A stretch of 64,000 nt of DNA from Aptenodytes patagonicus (lineage: Eukaryota; Chordata; Aves; Sphenisciformes; Spheniscidae), in NCBI RefSeq assembly GCF_965638725.1, contig NC_134971.1, positions 191,001-255,000 on the forward strand. The letters run 5' to 3'. A program made the position numbers and the translations under genes. The notes below the pieces were generated by a model, which worked only from the letters and a program-made list of their open reading frames with translations, was not told the origin of the DNA and did no database searches. Every line of letters begins with the position of its first letter. Positions within the stretch are counted from its first letter, which is position 1. Positions 13,426 to 26,341 of this stretch are shown here, one piece after another.

Positions 13426-16276
13426 ATGTACTTGAGTTTTCAAAACAAGTCATTTTGGGAAAGCCTGCATTTAAAAAATGGCCTTGAGGACTGGGATATG
13501 GCAGAGGAGCTCAAACTCGCCATCACTACTGAAGAGTTTCTGCAAGGTAAGGGCCTCAGGGGGATTGACTGACTTGGCTTCCTTTTAAAAAGATTCCTGT
13601 CTCCAAAACTCAGGTGAAAATTGTAAAGTCTGGCAAATAGTAAGTTCCAGTCTAGAAGTTAACAAAAAGCCCATTTTCTTTGTGTTTAACTATGATCAGA
13701 TCAAATTAGCAGCATCTGCAATCACATACAAAGTGAGCATGCAGCTTACAGAAAATGAGGCTAACACAAAAAATATAAGCTCACCGCAGTGTCTCTGGGC
13801 TCCCCACGTCTACCAGCTCTTGACGAGACCCTGCGCCGTCGCACGCTGAAGTGGCAAGCTGACCCCCTGGCACACGGGTGCTCGCTGCCGGGAGCACTGC
13901 CAGATGCCAGGGATAAGTTTGGGACCTGGTACTACCTACAGAGGCTGGCGGTGTTTCAAGGAATCGCCTGGGAAAGGGGCTTTTCTTTTGCCAGCCAGAA
14001 CATTTGTGTCCAGACTGGAATTTTTCTAAGCTTACGCAGAAAAAGTTGAAGCCTGTCTCTCAAGGACAAGGATATAATTACATAGCTGTGCCTGGAGACA
14101 CACTTCCCTCCGAATGCAACCTTTTGGGTGGATAAACTTGAGAAAGGAGGACTGAAGGGAGTAATTTACGCTCTTCTGGCTCTGCAGGGGAAAGAGAAAG
14201 TAAAATTTCAGAGCTGAGCACCGTTGTTCGGGCTGGCCGCAGCAGTGCAAGAACACGCAGACATGCACGCTCTATGCAAAACAGGAAATAAAACACTGTT
14301 TAGAGGGATGAGAAGGCAACCGGGGACCTTTGCCTTGGGATTTGCATTGCATTAGAGCTTCCCCAGGCTGCCTCTGGACAGCAGGGTCTAGAAACAGTCC
14401 TCAGCTAGGACCAGCAGGATGACGTTTCTCCTTCTCCTTAGAACCTGGCGTTCAGCCCCATCTGTGGATGTGGGTAAACCCCAGCCTGGTCTGCCCCATC
14501 CCCAGGAGCCCTGGCGTAGGCCCGGCCGGATCCGACAGCCCCGTGGCCTTGGTTGCTGGTGCCGCAGAAACCTCCTCTCCGAACACATCCTGGGACTACT
14601 CTGATCCGGACTGCTCCGAGGAGGACGTGCTGTCATCCTCCAGCGAGGCTGGAAAGGTACAAAAAAGGGAACCGCTTGGGCAGTCCTAGGCTTTGTACGT
14701 GCTTAACGATCCCACAGGAACAAACGAGCTGGCTCAGCAGCTCCGCAAGTGGTTGCCTCCCATTTCAGCAGGGGTCAGTCAATGCATGGAGCCCATCTGA
14801 CAAACAGGTTGAGAGTACAAAGTGCAGGGAAGGAGGCTGAAATTTGAAGCATATAAGCTTTCTATACGCACCCTGCCAGACCCACCCTCCCCCGGAACAA
14901 AGCAGCTTATCCCTGTCCCTCATTCCACCCAGGGCTAATATATCCACATCCTCTCTGCAGCTTACTGAGGATGAAGACGCTTCGCATGTGGACATCCCAG
15001 TTCCTCAGGAGATGCCGGAAACTCCCATACTCGAGGCAATGCTGATGCCTCGGAAATCCGCAGTCCTCAGACCTCAGAGCGTGAAGCTCAAGTGCCCCAG
15101 GCAGACGAGCACCAAAATCGAGGGACGCTGGCCCCGTCCCCCCCTTAATTACTGCATCCTCATCACCCTCGCCCTGTGCAACAGCGCAAGTGGCAGTCTG
15201 ACCGTACAGCAGATCTACCAGTTCACACGGTACCCGCTCTTCTCCCAGCTCCTAGTGCAGAATGAGGGGTACAGGAGTCTCTGATCTTCTACTGGGGAGC
15301 AGGGATGTGGCGGCCAGGACTTGCGTTCTGGTCTTAGCTGTGCCTTCGGCTCAGGATGCCGCTGAGAAAACTGCTTCCCCTCTTTGTCAACATGCAAACC
15401 CAGGAGTCTCGAGAGCCGGCGTTTTAGTTTTGTCTTACCCTCCTTAGAAAAAACAGAGTGCTCAACTGCGCCAGCCATCCTTACACCACAGGGGTCAGGG
15501 AGGACCCTCTCCTCCTTCTCTTGCTCGGACATGATGTATTCTGTTATTTGTCACAGCCTCTAATTGCTTCAGCTCAGGACAAATCTTTTCTCTCCACAGG
15601 CAGCACTTCCCATTTTTTCAAACAGCCCCAGAGGGCTGGAAAAACACAATCCGACACAACCTGTGCTTCAGCAGCTGCTTTGAGAAAACCACTGGCTTCG
15701 TGTGCGGTGAGGGAAACCGCAAGTCCTGCCTGTGGAAACTGACCCCAGAAGGACGCAGAAAGTTTCAGGAGGAAGCACAGGCTCTGCCCAAAGAGGCTCT
15801 CGACTTGGTGCGCCGAAGCATGAGCGAACCGGGTATGTTTCAGAGGGCAGGAGCCCCACAAAATGCTGAGCGGGTCAGACTCTACAAGATTCCCATGGTG
15901 GGAGGGATACAGGTGGGCACCTGAGCCAGTACGCAGTCACCAGCACTGCGGGACACTAGGTCTAGGAGATGATACCAGACACTCGGAGATCCCTGTAGTG
16001 ATACCCCCAACAAGCAGGGCTTGGTCACCAGACCAGCCAAGGACCCTTCTTTAATGAAACCAACATAGCAAGAGAAACAAACCAGGCTACATTAAAACGC
16101 AGAGCCTTCATCTCAGTATCACGTTGCTCAGCAATACAACACCTATCAGTTTAATACGGATAAGAACTGAGGCTATAGCATCAGTGCCCGAGCAGTCATT
16201 ATGGTCCAAGTAACTATCGCAGCTTCCTCTCTCTGTATCTTTTGCAGAGCTCATGAGATCTCTGTTTGGCCTATGA
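13426..16276 (+). CDS. FOXR1: Forkhead box R1 transcription factor
   Basis: Predicted nuclear DNA-binding protein of the FOXR subfamily. Five coding exons give 288 aa: 13426-13546, 14442-14656, 14961-15229, 15600-15832 and 16248-16276. All introns are GT-AG and phases agree; human FOXR1, as I recall, is about 292 aa. The start was chosen because MYLSFQNKSFWESLH matches FOXR2-type MDLKLKDCEFWYSLH in length and key residues. Other FOXR marks are LWMWVNP near residue 48, an acidic linker, and a forkhead domain around residues 168-265 from RPPLNY through the recognition helix WKNTIRHNLCF to CLWKL. The 29-nt last exon encodes ELMRSLFGL, matching the family's LFDL-type tail. Reading past the exon 4 donor gives an alternative tail ending at 15924, probably a retained intron. 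The family is mainly expressed in germline and early embryo. No poly-A signal was identified. CENATAC follows on the same strand. Confidence 0.88.
15291..15400 (+). repeat. Possible MIR-like SINE relic
   Basis: This part of the last-but-one FOXR1 intron loosely follows the sense MIR layout: a 'tcttagctgtg' block, then a 'tgaGaaaactgcttcccctcttt' style segment resembling the 'tcacttaacctctctg' region. Divergence is high and the assignment is weak. Confidence 0.2.
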
Positions 16277-18254
16277 TTCCTTCTGGTTTCCTGCTTCTGA
16301 AACACGTACCACGTGTTTTCAAACCAAGCTTGTTTTCTCAGGTGCTGCTGCAGGTAGTTTCCCAAGAACTGCGTGTGGAAATTATGAGCATCGTGACATA
16401 AGGACTCAAATTTAGAAGGGGGGGAGGAGAAAGATGACCGATCTCATTTCCCTCACAGTAAGGCAAGTTTTTGTTCCAGCTGCACGCATCTCAAGTTGCA
16501 GAGGCATTTCGACATGTGGCACCCGCTACAACTTTAACACAAAGTCCTCCACGCAAGCTGTTGCCTCTTGCAATGTTCTTGCGGTGCAGAGGATTAAGCT
16601 GCCGGAAAAGGCTGATCTGTTACCTAACAAAGGGTCTCAGCCCACAGGTCGGAGGCTGAGCAGAGAACGCATTAGTGGGCAGAGTGAGAGGAACCCCCTA
16701 CCATACAGACGTTATTCCAAGCTGTTGCACTTGCCCGCCCAGCTGTAAAACCAGCAGGCAAGGATTCACGTAACTGCTGGGCAGGCTGCTTTGCAAGGTG
16801 CTTGGAATTTCTGCAACGCTCACTTGGCAGAAATCAGCGAGCACTGCAGAGTGCGAGGAGGGAGAGAGTTATCTTGGAGAGGCAAGGACGCAACAAAGAA
16901 AAAAAACCAAAAACAATCAGAGCTTGCTGTTGCGTTGTTGACTTACTTGCTTCTCTAGCAAGAGGCAGGAAAATCACGTCCCCAGGCCAGAATTCAGGCA
17001 GGTAGCAGGTGTCTAGCGTTCAAGAAGAGTAGATTTTTTCATACCTTCTCCCTGGCTGCTGCGGCAGTTGCTTGAGCAGAAGCATGATCAGTCCAGTTAT
17101 GTCCATTATCAGTCCGGTGTGCAGCAGGAGCCGGGGCGCCCTGTCGACAAGGGACAAACAGCACACAGTCATGATGCAAGTTCTGGAGTTCACTGCTGGG
17201 TTGTATCCTAGACCTGACCCACAGGGAGAGGATGCCAGGGGCCAGCCCATCCGAACCTGCTCAACAGGGCAGGCTGGGCGCACCCTGGAGATCAGATCCT
17301 TTCACCTGTGTGCCCACGAGAAGGTAAAAGAACAGACACGTTAAAAGTGACTTGATCAAGTCTAAATGCACGCGCTGGGATGGTAGCTTCCCTGACTAGC
17401 GCACAAACCACCACGCAGGGTGGGTCTGCGCAGCTGGGTGCTAATGTCACCTGAGCGACTGCAGAAGTCAGGGAGAGACGGATGGCTGTCAGTCCCACAC
17501 GTGACAGTGCAGGCTGGCTGCCTGAGCAGGACCTGATTTAAGGTGAATGGTCTTTGAAGGCCTGGCTGCACTGGATGGCAGCACTGAGATAACCTTGATG
17601 CTGCAGTTCAAATGCTCTCCTGCAATCATGCCAGACTAGACCATGAGTATCCTCAGCTCTTACTAAATTTAAAAAAAAAAAAAAAAGGGCAAAAAAACCA
17701 CCTAAGATTTTGGTAGAGCTGTGGATGGGCAGGAAAACAAAGATGTCAGGCCAATGCTACCAGACAGACTGTGTCGAAAGGCAGTTCGGTGGAAGGTCTG
17801 TGCGTTTCAGGGATGTCCGACGCCCCCAGAGAGCGTTTATCATCATAAACGAAAAAAGTGTGAAACCAAAACAAGTTTCAGACAGGCCGGGAGAGCATGG
17901 CGCTTGCCACGCGCACGTCCCCACGTGGCATCAGGTGGCGGGGCACCAAGTAAAATGCCAGCTTGCTATAAAGAAAAAGGCATAGGTTTTCCTGCGCCCC
18001 TCCACTCTGAACAGCCTGCAGCGGGACTTAGCCACCGCCGGCACTCGGACCGCACACCAGAAGCCTCAGCCAGCCCGCGGCTTGCCCAGCGGCCGTCGAA
18101 GAGCCCTCGCCCTCAGAGGGGCGGCTACCGAGCACCCCCACGCCGCTCTGCCGCATCGGGGCCGGAGGGAAGGGCCGGCGCCCGTCACCGCGGCGCCCGG
18201 GCGGGCGGTGTCCGCCTGCCGCGCCTGCGCCCTGCGGGGCCGCGCCGGGCCGCC
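16277..18254. other. FOXR1 3' flank and CENATAC upstream region
   Basis: No coding sequence is supported. The first part should hold the FOXR1 3' UTR, although I see no clear AATAAA. A long poly-A run lies near 17669. GC content climbs sharply from about 18.0 kb into the CENATAC promoter, with GC boxes and no TATA box. An overlapping open frame running from 17.7 kb into CENATAC exon 1 is a shadow. Confidence 0.6.
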
Positions 18255-21200
18255 ATGGCGGTGCACTACTGCGGGCTGTGCCGCCGCACCTCCTTCACCG
18301 GCCGCCGGCACCTGTACAGCGCCGCGCACCGGCGGCGGCTGCGGGAGGCGCTGGGCCGGCTGCAGGAGGAGGTGGCGGCGGCGCGGGCGGCGGCGGCGGC
18401 GGCGGGGGACGGGGACGGCGGCGGGGCCGTGCGACGCTACGACCCGGCGGAGCACGAGCGGCGCGTCTGGTGCCTGTGCTGCGGGCGCGGCGTGCGGCGG
18501 GACGGGCGGCGCGGCGGGCTGGCGCTGCCGCAGGCCGGCCTCCTCCAGCACCTGGCCGGGTAGGCGGGCGGGCGGGCAGCGGGCGGGCGGGCGGCCGGCC
18601 GGGCCGGGCCGGGCCGGCGCTGACGGGTGTCCCGCAGGCCCGAGCACCGCCGGGAGACGGCGCGGTTCTGGCGGGAGAACAGGGCGGAGGCGGCGCTGCG
18701 GGAGCGGTTCCTGGTGCCGGCCGAGGAGTACGAGCGCTTCGCGCGGGCGCTGGAGCGGGCGCTGGCTGCGCACCAGCGGCGGGAGGAGGAGCGCATCCGC
18801 CAGGTACCCCCGGCTCCGCACCGACCCGGCTCCGGCCCCGCAGCGCCCGGCCCGGCCTCACCCGCTCTCTCCCCGCAGATGGCGGCCGGCATCCGGGAAG
18901 CCGAGCGCAGGCAGCAGGAGACGGTGCAGGCCGCCCTCCAGGTCGGTGAGCCGTATCCTGCCCTGGCTGCACCCTGGCAGGGACCGGGGATGGGGCCATG
19001 CACCCCCACCGGCACCGGGTGCTCTCAGGAGGGGCTGGGGGTGGGGGCTCTGCTCAGTACCAGAAATATTGTTCCTTTTTCCTGAATCACACTCAGCTTC
19101 AAACAGAGCCAGAGCTTTGGGCAGGACCTTCTGTCTGCAGCCCCCCAGCAGGACCTGAAAGGTGAGAACCATTTTCCTGAAATTGCTGCTAACCCGTACC
19201 CTGCTCAAAATGCCGGACCATGCCACAGCAGCGGTCTTCCTCGCTTGCTGCTGCTGCTGCCAGAGTGGACGCTGTCATCACTAGGATCTTGCCTTCATTC
19301 AGATCCTTCGCAAACTTTCCTCTAGACTATAGTAAGCACCATATCCGCAGAAAGATTACTCTCCTGTCCACACTTCCGTAGGTAAGCACTACCAGCCATA
19401 AGGAGCGAGCACAGTGATAACGTGCAAGTGTTTAACATTATCGTGCCCCCGAGAACATTTCTCCTTTTCCTTCTGACTGCAAAGCTCTCCAAACACAAAT
19501 ACAAATTCTGCTCCAGAAACCTCTGGACAATTCTTGCCTGCCCGGCTTTGGCAGTCACTCACCTCTCAGATGGCTGCCTCTTGGCTCCTGTATTCCAGGG
19601 ACTCCTCTCACGATGCAGAGCAGCCTGGCCCGAGTGGGATGCAGCCAGGACCTGACTTAAACTGGGTGGAATCAGGCCAGGCTTTGACCTTCATTGGCCA
19701 CCAGGTAGGGCTGACATGCTAATGAGCATGACTTAAGTAACTGCAAGTTACATATAGCATGTGTTCCAGAGCAAAACAAGGGGTCGCAGTCTCTGTCGCT
19801 GAAAAAGGCAGCTTTGCAGATTCAGACGACCAACTAGCTGAGAGTTTCTGTCCTCCAGTGTTGACCTGTGTTTCATGAAGCAAACGTTCTTTAACGTGCA
19901 CAGAAAACCCAAACGCTCCTTAGAACTTGATACTGGAAGGGAATGCACATAATGCCATTCTGTTTAGAGAGATTCTTAAAAGCATCAGTTTCTCATTGGT
20001 GTTTTATGTTTCTGTTAACAGGAAACAGAAGGGAAAGGAAACGTTCACACAGGTAATCACGCCTGCTTCGTGACTCATTTGGTTGCTACTGAAAACTCTT
20101 GGCTTGCAAATATAACGGGGATAACTGAAAGCAATTTTGAAGCAGTTACAGCATAACTGGGAGGTGCTCGCTCTTTTGCTAACATTTGACATACTAGAGA
20201 AGAAAACACTTCCGTATTATGAAAACTGTTGGTGCTACTGCTGTGTGGAGTGTATGGGGTTTGGGGTGTGACCTGCCACGGCCTTAACGGAGGCAAGCCA
20301 GCTTCTTTTTCTTACAAAGCCCCAAGTTTACTTTTCCTTCGCCACTTACTTGGCAGGGCGAGCTGCAGGGACAGGGGGTGGAGGGGATGCTTTTCCCTGT
20401 CTTGAGCTTAGGATAACTTCAGTGGCTAAATACATTTTCCCCGTGATTCTAGGAGCAAAACCTCCATGGCTAACAGAGGACGAGGATGGAAGTAAACAAC
20501 AAATTGGACCTTCGTATGAGGAATTTCTCAAACAAAGTGAGTAGGTTGTATACATGTCAGTGAACCTTACGTTCACTTTACCGCACTAAAGAATCAAAAG
20601 CTATTTGAATGAAAAACTTTCGCTTAACAAAATCTATTTTTAGAGGAGAAGCAGAAGCTGAAAAAGCTCCCAGCGGAGCGTGTGGGTGCCAACTTTGACC
20701 ATACCTCTCAGACAGGCGACAGCTGGCTCCCTTCCTTCGGGCGAGTTTGGAATCATGGCAGGAGGTGGCAGTCCAGGTAAGCTTCAGGGCAGCATGGACT
20801 GATGCCGAGCGGAGGGTGTGCAGCTTCCTTCCATGCAAGCTACTCACAGAGCGGGCTTTGCGGTAGCAGCAAGCGTAAGGAGACGTCTTACCACCGCACG
20901 AACGCGTTATGCCACACAGTGCTCAATCCAGGCAGAGCGCCGCTCTTGTCGTGGAGCAGTGCACGCGTGACTTGCGAGTTGAAGCACGGTTGCGACTGCA
21001 GAGGCCGCGCACGCAAAGGTGCACGCCTTGTTGAGCTTGGCTCACCTTTCAGACCCGCGTACTGGTGCATATACGCACATTTGTCCCGCTGGTGCCTTGT
21101 AATACACTAGAAATCTGTGTCAGCTAGCTGAAGAGACTGCTACAGCTCACTGAGATAACTGAAAAAAAAATCGTTGAGTGAGCTTCCGATCTAAAACACT

Positions 21201-21337
21201 ATGCATAGCACTATCTTACTTGTTAGGTGAGGCAGCGTTCATTACCTCCCTCTAAGGGCTGTTGCATTCTGACTTCTACGCTCTCTTTCAGGCATCAGTT
21301 TAGAACTGAATCAGGGGAAAAGAAGAAAAAAAGGTGA
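18255..21337 (+). CDS. CENATAC: Centrosomal AT-AC splicing factor (CCDC84)
   Basis: Component of the minor (U12-type) spliceosome, needed for removal of AT-AC introns and for faithful chromosome segregation. Nine coding exons give 332 aa: 18255-18559, 18638-18803, 18879-18941, 19097-19161, 19599-19704, 20022-20052, 20453-20536, 20644-20776 and 21292-21337. All are GT-AG with matching phases. Visible marks are an N-terminal C2H2-like finger (CGLC...H...H, residues 6-25), a second Cys-Cys/His-His unit (WCLCC...HLAGPEH, about 75-105), a charged helical stretch, the LTFIGHQ motif, GPSYEEFLK, and the strongly conserved block VGANFDH...LPSFGRVWN before a lysine-rich C terminus. Exon 1 carries an Ala/Gly run (about residues 44-61) from a GCG-rich tract that looks larger than in mammals. 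The start is the first ATG in the GC-rich promoter and matches the family. RPS25 converges from the other side. Confidence 0.95.
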
Positions 21338-21982
21338 TCAGAAGAGGAGCGCCGCAGAAACCAAGCTGTGACCGTTGTGGAAGGGTGGACTGTAGGTAGC
21401 TGCAGCTTTGCTGGTGCTGCCGCCGCCGCCAAGTTTAGCGCTCTTACTTAATGCATACATCCAGATGTGTTCACCCCTGGAAGGCAGGATGACCAGAGCA
21501 TAATACTGAGTTGAGCACTGTTATTGAAAGCTACTCTGCCAGGGGGTGTCGCAGCAGATCCACTTCCCCTGTAACGGACACACAGCGTGTATCTGAGCAT
21601 CGATTTCTGAAGTCTTAACACGAAGGCAGATCCTGCCAGCAAGGAAGGTCTCCTGCCTATGCTGTTATCTTCACAATCAGAAAGCCTACCTTGTACAGCG
21701 TGTGCTGCCCGTGTCCTACACTGATGTGTAGCATGGCATCCCGTTAAAGAAATTTTTGAGAAATACTTTTTTTTTTTTTACCTGTGTTGGTAGACCAACT
21801 GAAACTTGCTTCAGGTGCAGGGCCTGCTCTGGGGGCAACTGATGACTTGCTCCTGATATTTTCATTCTAATTTATATTACTTTCACTCGTTCTGCCTCAC
21901 CTAAAGGACAACTGATTAGTCCTCAGTAGAAGAAAGGAGGCCTTAAAGACCTTTGCTGTGGGCAGCTGTTACTTTTAATTTA

Positions 21983-21988
21983 AATAAA
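21983..21988 (+). terminator. Polyadenylation signal of CENATAC
   Basis: AATAAA lies 646 bases after the CENATAC stop codon, on its strand. A second AATAAA at 22108-22113 is an alternative. The 3' UTR would therefore be about 0.65 or 0.8 kb. Confidence 0.6.
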
Positions 21989-22410
21989 ATACATACAGCC
22001 TTATTTAGAGCTGCTTATCTATGCTTCCCCACTAGAGCTGACCTGATAGATGCTGTTGCCTTGTACACAGAGAGATCTGTGGGCACGGCTTGGTTAGAGG
22101 GAGTTTAAATAAATAATGAAAATATCCCACTAGCACCTTCCCTACCTACAATGCAAGAAACAGGCTTCAATTTTCCTCCTACTAGAACCAAATATGGTTT
22201 AACGTCGCTGGCTGCTGTAGGCGATGCCCAAGTTCCTTCCATTTTCGCAATACAAAAGCGTGTTCACGGTACATTCGTAACACTGTATAAATGCAAAAAC
22301 TCGCTGCTAGAGGAAGATGGCCGTGGCCTGGACCAGAATCCACTATCACTAATGCGTCAATAATGAAACGTACACGTTCTTGAAAAAGCAAGAAAAATTA
22401 TTTCAATCAT

Positions 22411-22416
22411 TTTATT
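22411..22416 (-). terminator. Polyadenylation signal of RPS25 (candidate)
   Basis: TTTATT on the + strand reads AATAAA on the RPS25 strand, about 460 bases past its stop. A nearer ATTAAA (22680-22685) is also possible; ribosomal-protein 3' UTRs are usually short, so the nearer one may be used. Confidence 0.45.
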
Positions 22417-22876
22417 GCGTGCATCTACATATGACACATTGTTGACGAGGTCGCTGGAGAACCTGGAAAGCAAGAAGTCCCAAATCAGACAATCAGGTCA
22501 AAACGAGCTAGCACAAAGGAAACTGTCCGAAAGCTCGGCTCCAACAAGAACGCTTGGACACAGTGCCTTCCGACAGCAGGGAGGACACATGCCCGCGTAC
22601 CCTGCAGCCCAGAGAGACGGGAGAGCACACACAGCTTTCCCCATCCGATAGGCAACAGGGACAAAATCGCAAATTGCTCTTTAATTCTGGAGAACCGATA
22701 TTTCCAGTAACGCCACCCAGGAAGTCGCTCAGGAGTGCGAGCAACGTCCTCTGAACGTCTGGAGGAACGGCCCATCCAAAGCAACACGGGAGTTGTCTGT
22801 TACATGGTGTGTAGCCATTTACTAGCCCTGACAAAGCACAACCCAGCTCCTTCACAGAGCCCGCCGTCTCACCTCC

Positions 22877-24340
<1,464 letters not shown>

Positions 24341-24480
24341 GCTGCGGCGGCAGCGGCTGCTCCCCCAAGATGTCGGCCGAGAAAGGAAGCGCCTGGCGCG
24401 AGGCGTGGGGAAACCCCGTGGTCTCGGGCGGCTTCCGGGGCACGGCGTGACGCCACTTCCAGGGCAGGGCGGGCGGCGCC
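24341..24480. promoter_or_regulatory. Bidirectional RPS25/TRAPPC4 promoter
   Basis: The 140 bases between the two divergent start codons are GC-rich and lack a TATA box. On the RPS25 strand, CCTTTCTCGG from 24386 fits a TOP-type start. The segment CAAGATGTCGGC (24366-24377) is close to the YY1 element common just downstream of ribosomal-protein start sites. Both transcripts must begin within or just outside this interval. Confidence 0.65.
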
Positions 24481-25796
24481 ATGGCGATCTTCAGCGTCTA
24501 TGTGGTGAACAAGGCGGGCGGCCTCATCTACCAGCTGGACCACTACGCGCCCCGCGCCGACACCGAGAAGACGTTCAGCTTCCCGCTCGACCTCGTCCTG
24601 CGCCCGCACGACGAGCGCGTCGTCGTCGCCTTCGGACAGCGCGACGGCATCCGCGGTGCGGCGGCGGCGGGCGGGGAGGACCGGGCCCGGCCGGGCCGAC
24701 TGACTGACTGACGCCGCGCTGTCCCCGCAGTGGGCCACGCCGTGCTGGCCATCAACGGCGCCGAGGTCAACGGGCGCTTCACGGCGGACGGGAAGGACGT
24801 GCTGGAGTTCCTGGGCAACCCCGCCAACTACCCGGTGTCCATCCGCTTCGGCCGCCACCGCCTCTCCTCCAACGAGAAGCTCATGCTGGCCTCCATGTTC
24901 CACTCGTGAGCCGGGGCGGGACGGGAACGGGGCGGGGGTGGCGGGGGTGCGCTGAGGGCCATCTCCCTGCAGGCTCTTCGCCATTGGGTCGCAGCTGTCC
25001 CCCGAGGTCGGGAGCTCTGGGATCGAGATGCTGGAGACGGATGCCTTCAAGCTGCACTGCTTCCAGACGCTGACAGGTACCGTCTGGCCCCGGACACCCC
25101 GCACCACTCTGCTTTGCTGGGGCTGTCACGGAGCTCGGCCTTCCTCACGCTTCTGTCATTGTGGCTCGAGGGATCAAATTCGTGGTTCTTGCTGACCCGA
25201 GGCAGGCGGGGATAGACTCCCTTCTCCGCAAGATCTACGAGATTTACTCTGACTTTGCTCTGAAGAATCCTTTCTACTCCCTGGAGATGCCAATCAGGTA
25301 AGGAAAAGCCCACTTTTAGTAACGCAGCCGCAACTGCTTCTCAATTTCTACCTGTGCAGTAGCAAATGCTGACAGCCCTTAAGCTAAGTAGCAAAGCAGC
25401 CCCAGAGGTTGAGGGAAGGGGGGGAAGACCCAGCATGCTGCTGCAGGGATGGGACACTGACCTGTGCATTTTCCAGCGCTGCTCTGCTGGGGGAGTGGGA
25501 GGTGCTCTTCCTTGGTACAGTCCCTGCTGTCCTAACGTAACCCTGGAGCCCACGCAGGGCCTACTTAATGGCCAAGCCTGACAGCAGTCAGGTTGCTGTC
25601 TTGTGACCTACGGAATCTCTCCTTGAAGGATGCACAGCCAAAGGATGTGGAGATCCTGTCTTGGTTAGCCTGTTCTGTAGGTAAAGTCATCCCCTTCCAC
25701 TTTTCTGACTGTTTCAGATGCGAGTTGTTTGATCAGAACTTGAAACTTGCTCTGGAGGTGGCAGAGAAAGCGGGACCCTTCGGACCTGGATCGTAG
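24481..25796 (+). CDS. TRAPPC4: Trafficking protein particle complex subunit 4
   Basis: Core subunit of the TRAPP tethering complexes (yeast Trs23), which act as Rab/Ypt1 exchange factors in ER-Golgi and autophagy traffic. Five coding exons give 219 aa, the family's usual length: 24481-24655, 24731-24905, 24973-25076, 25171-25297 and 25718-25796. The N terminus [18 protein letters not shown] starts a longin-like fold. A PDZ-like insert follows ([14 protein letters not shown]...[10 protein letters not shown]). The second half of the longin fold carries [21 protein letters not shown] and ends with [15 protein letters not shown]. The acceptor of exon 4 (ending CTCGAG at 25170) has a poor pyrimidine tract but is forced by frame and family match. 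It shares a promoter with RPS25 and converges on SLC37A4. Confidence 0.97.
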
Positions 25797-26178
25797 AGAA
25801 AGCCTCGCCTGTTGCACGGACTCCTTTCTCCAAAGAGCAGGACCTCTCTCTTCCCCGGCTGGCCTCTCCCAGAGCTCTCTCCTCCACAGCAGAGACTGCG
25901 TATCCCCAAAACATGCTTCATTACCTCCCAAGATACCGTTTTATCCCCTTTGTTGTGAAATTTACCTTAGACGGACTCATTACTACTGTTTACATTGGGC
26001 CACAGAGGCTTGTTCTGCTGTTGCAGCTCCACTGGCCTTGAGTGAAGAAAAACAAGCTAAGGTGCGGGTCCGTGGCCTTACCGCAATTGATTGTTTTCTG
26101 TCGTTTCATAATTGTACATATGTATGTTTCCTGTATAGCTCTAGCTTACAGTTTTGCAGAGGGTTTCTGTGTAGAAGT

Positions 26179-26184
26179 AATAAA
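26179..26184 (+). terminator. Polyadenylation signal of TRAPPC4
   Basis: AATAAA lies 383 bases after the TRAPPC4 stop, followed by a GT-rich stretch. No later signal on this strand is as well placed. Confidence 0.7.
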
Positions 26185-26335
26185 CGTTCCTTAAAGAGGT
26201 GGATAGCTGTTTGTTTTCTCTCAGCAGCAGGGTCAATTTGCGCCGGTAGCACCTCAAGAGGATAAGCAGGTTTGGGTAGTTCTGCTTGCACCGTTCTCCA
26301 TAAGTCAACCAGAGCCCTTGTGACCGTGCTCCGTT

Positions 26336-26341
26336 TTTATT
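26336..26341 (-). terminator. Polyadenylation signal of SLC37A4 (candidate)
   Basis: TTTATT on the + strand is AATAAA on the SLC37A4 strand, about 1.3 kb past its stop. If used, the SLC37A4 and TRAPPC4 3' ends would be about 150 bases apart. Confidence 0.35.

Noticed and set aside
13790-13920. Possible extra FOXR1 exon after an AG at 13788-13789
   Set aside because: Without it the joined frame closes exactly at 288 aa with a good family match; no donor in the right phase follows it.
15833-15924. Extension of FOXR1 exon 4 to the in-frame stop at 15924
   Set aside because: A good GT donor at 15833 and a downstream exon encoding the conserved FOXR C terminus fit better; the extension has no family match.
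17721-18563. 280-codon frame across the CENATAC promoter
   Set aside because: It merges 5' flanking DNA with CENATAC exon 1; the ATG at 18255 matches the family start.
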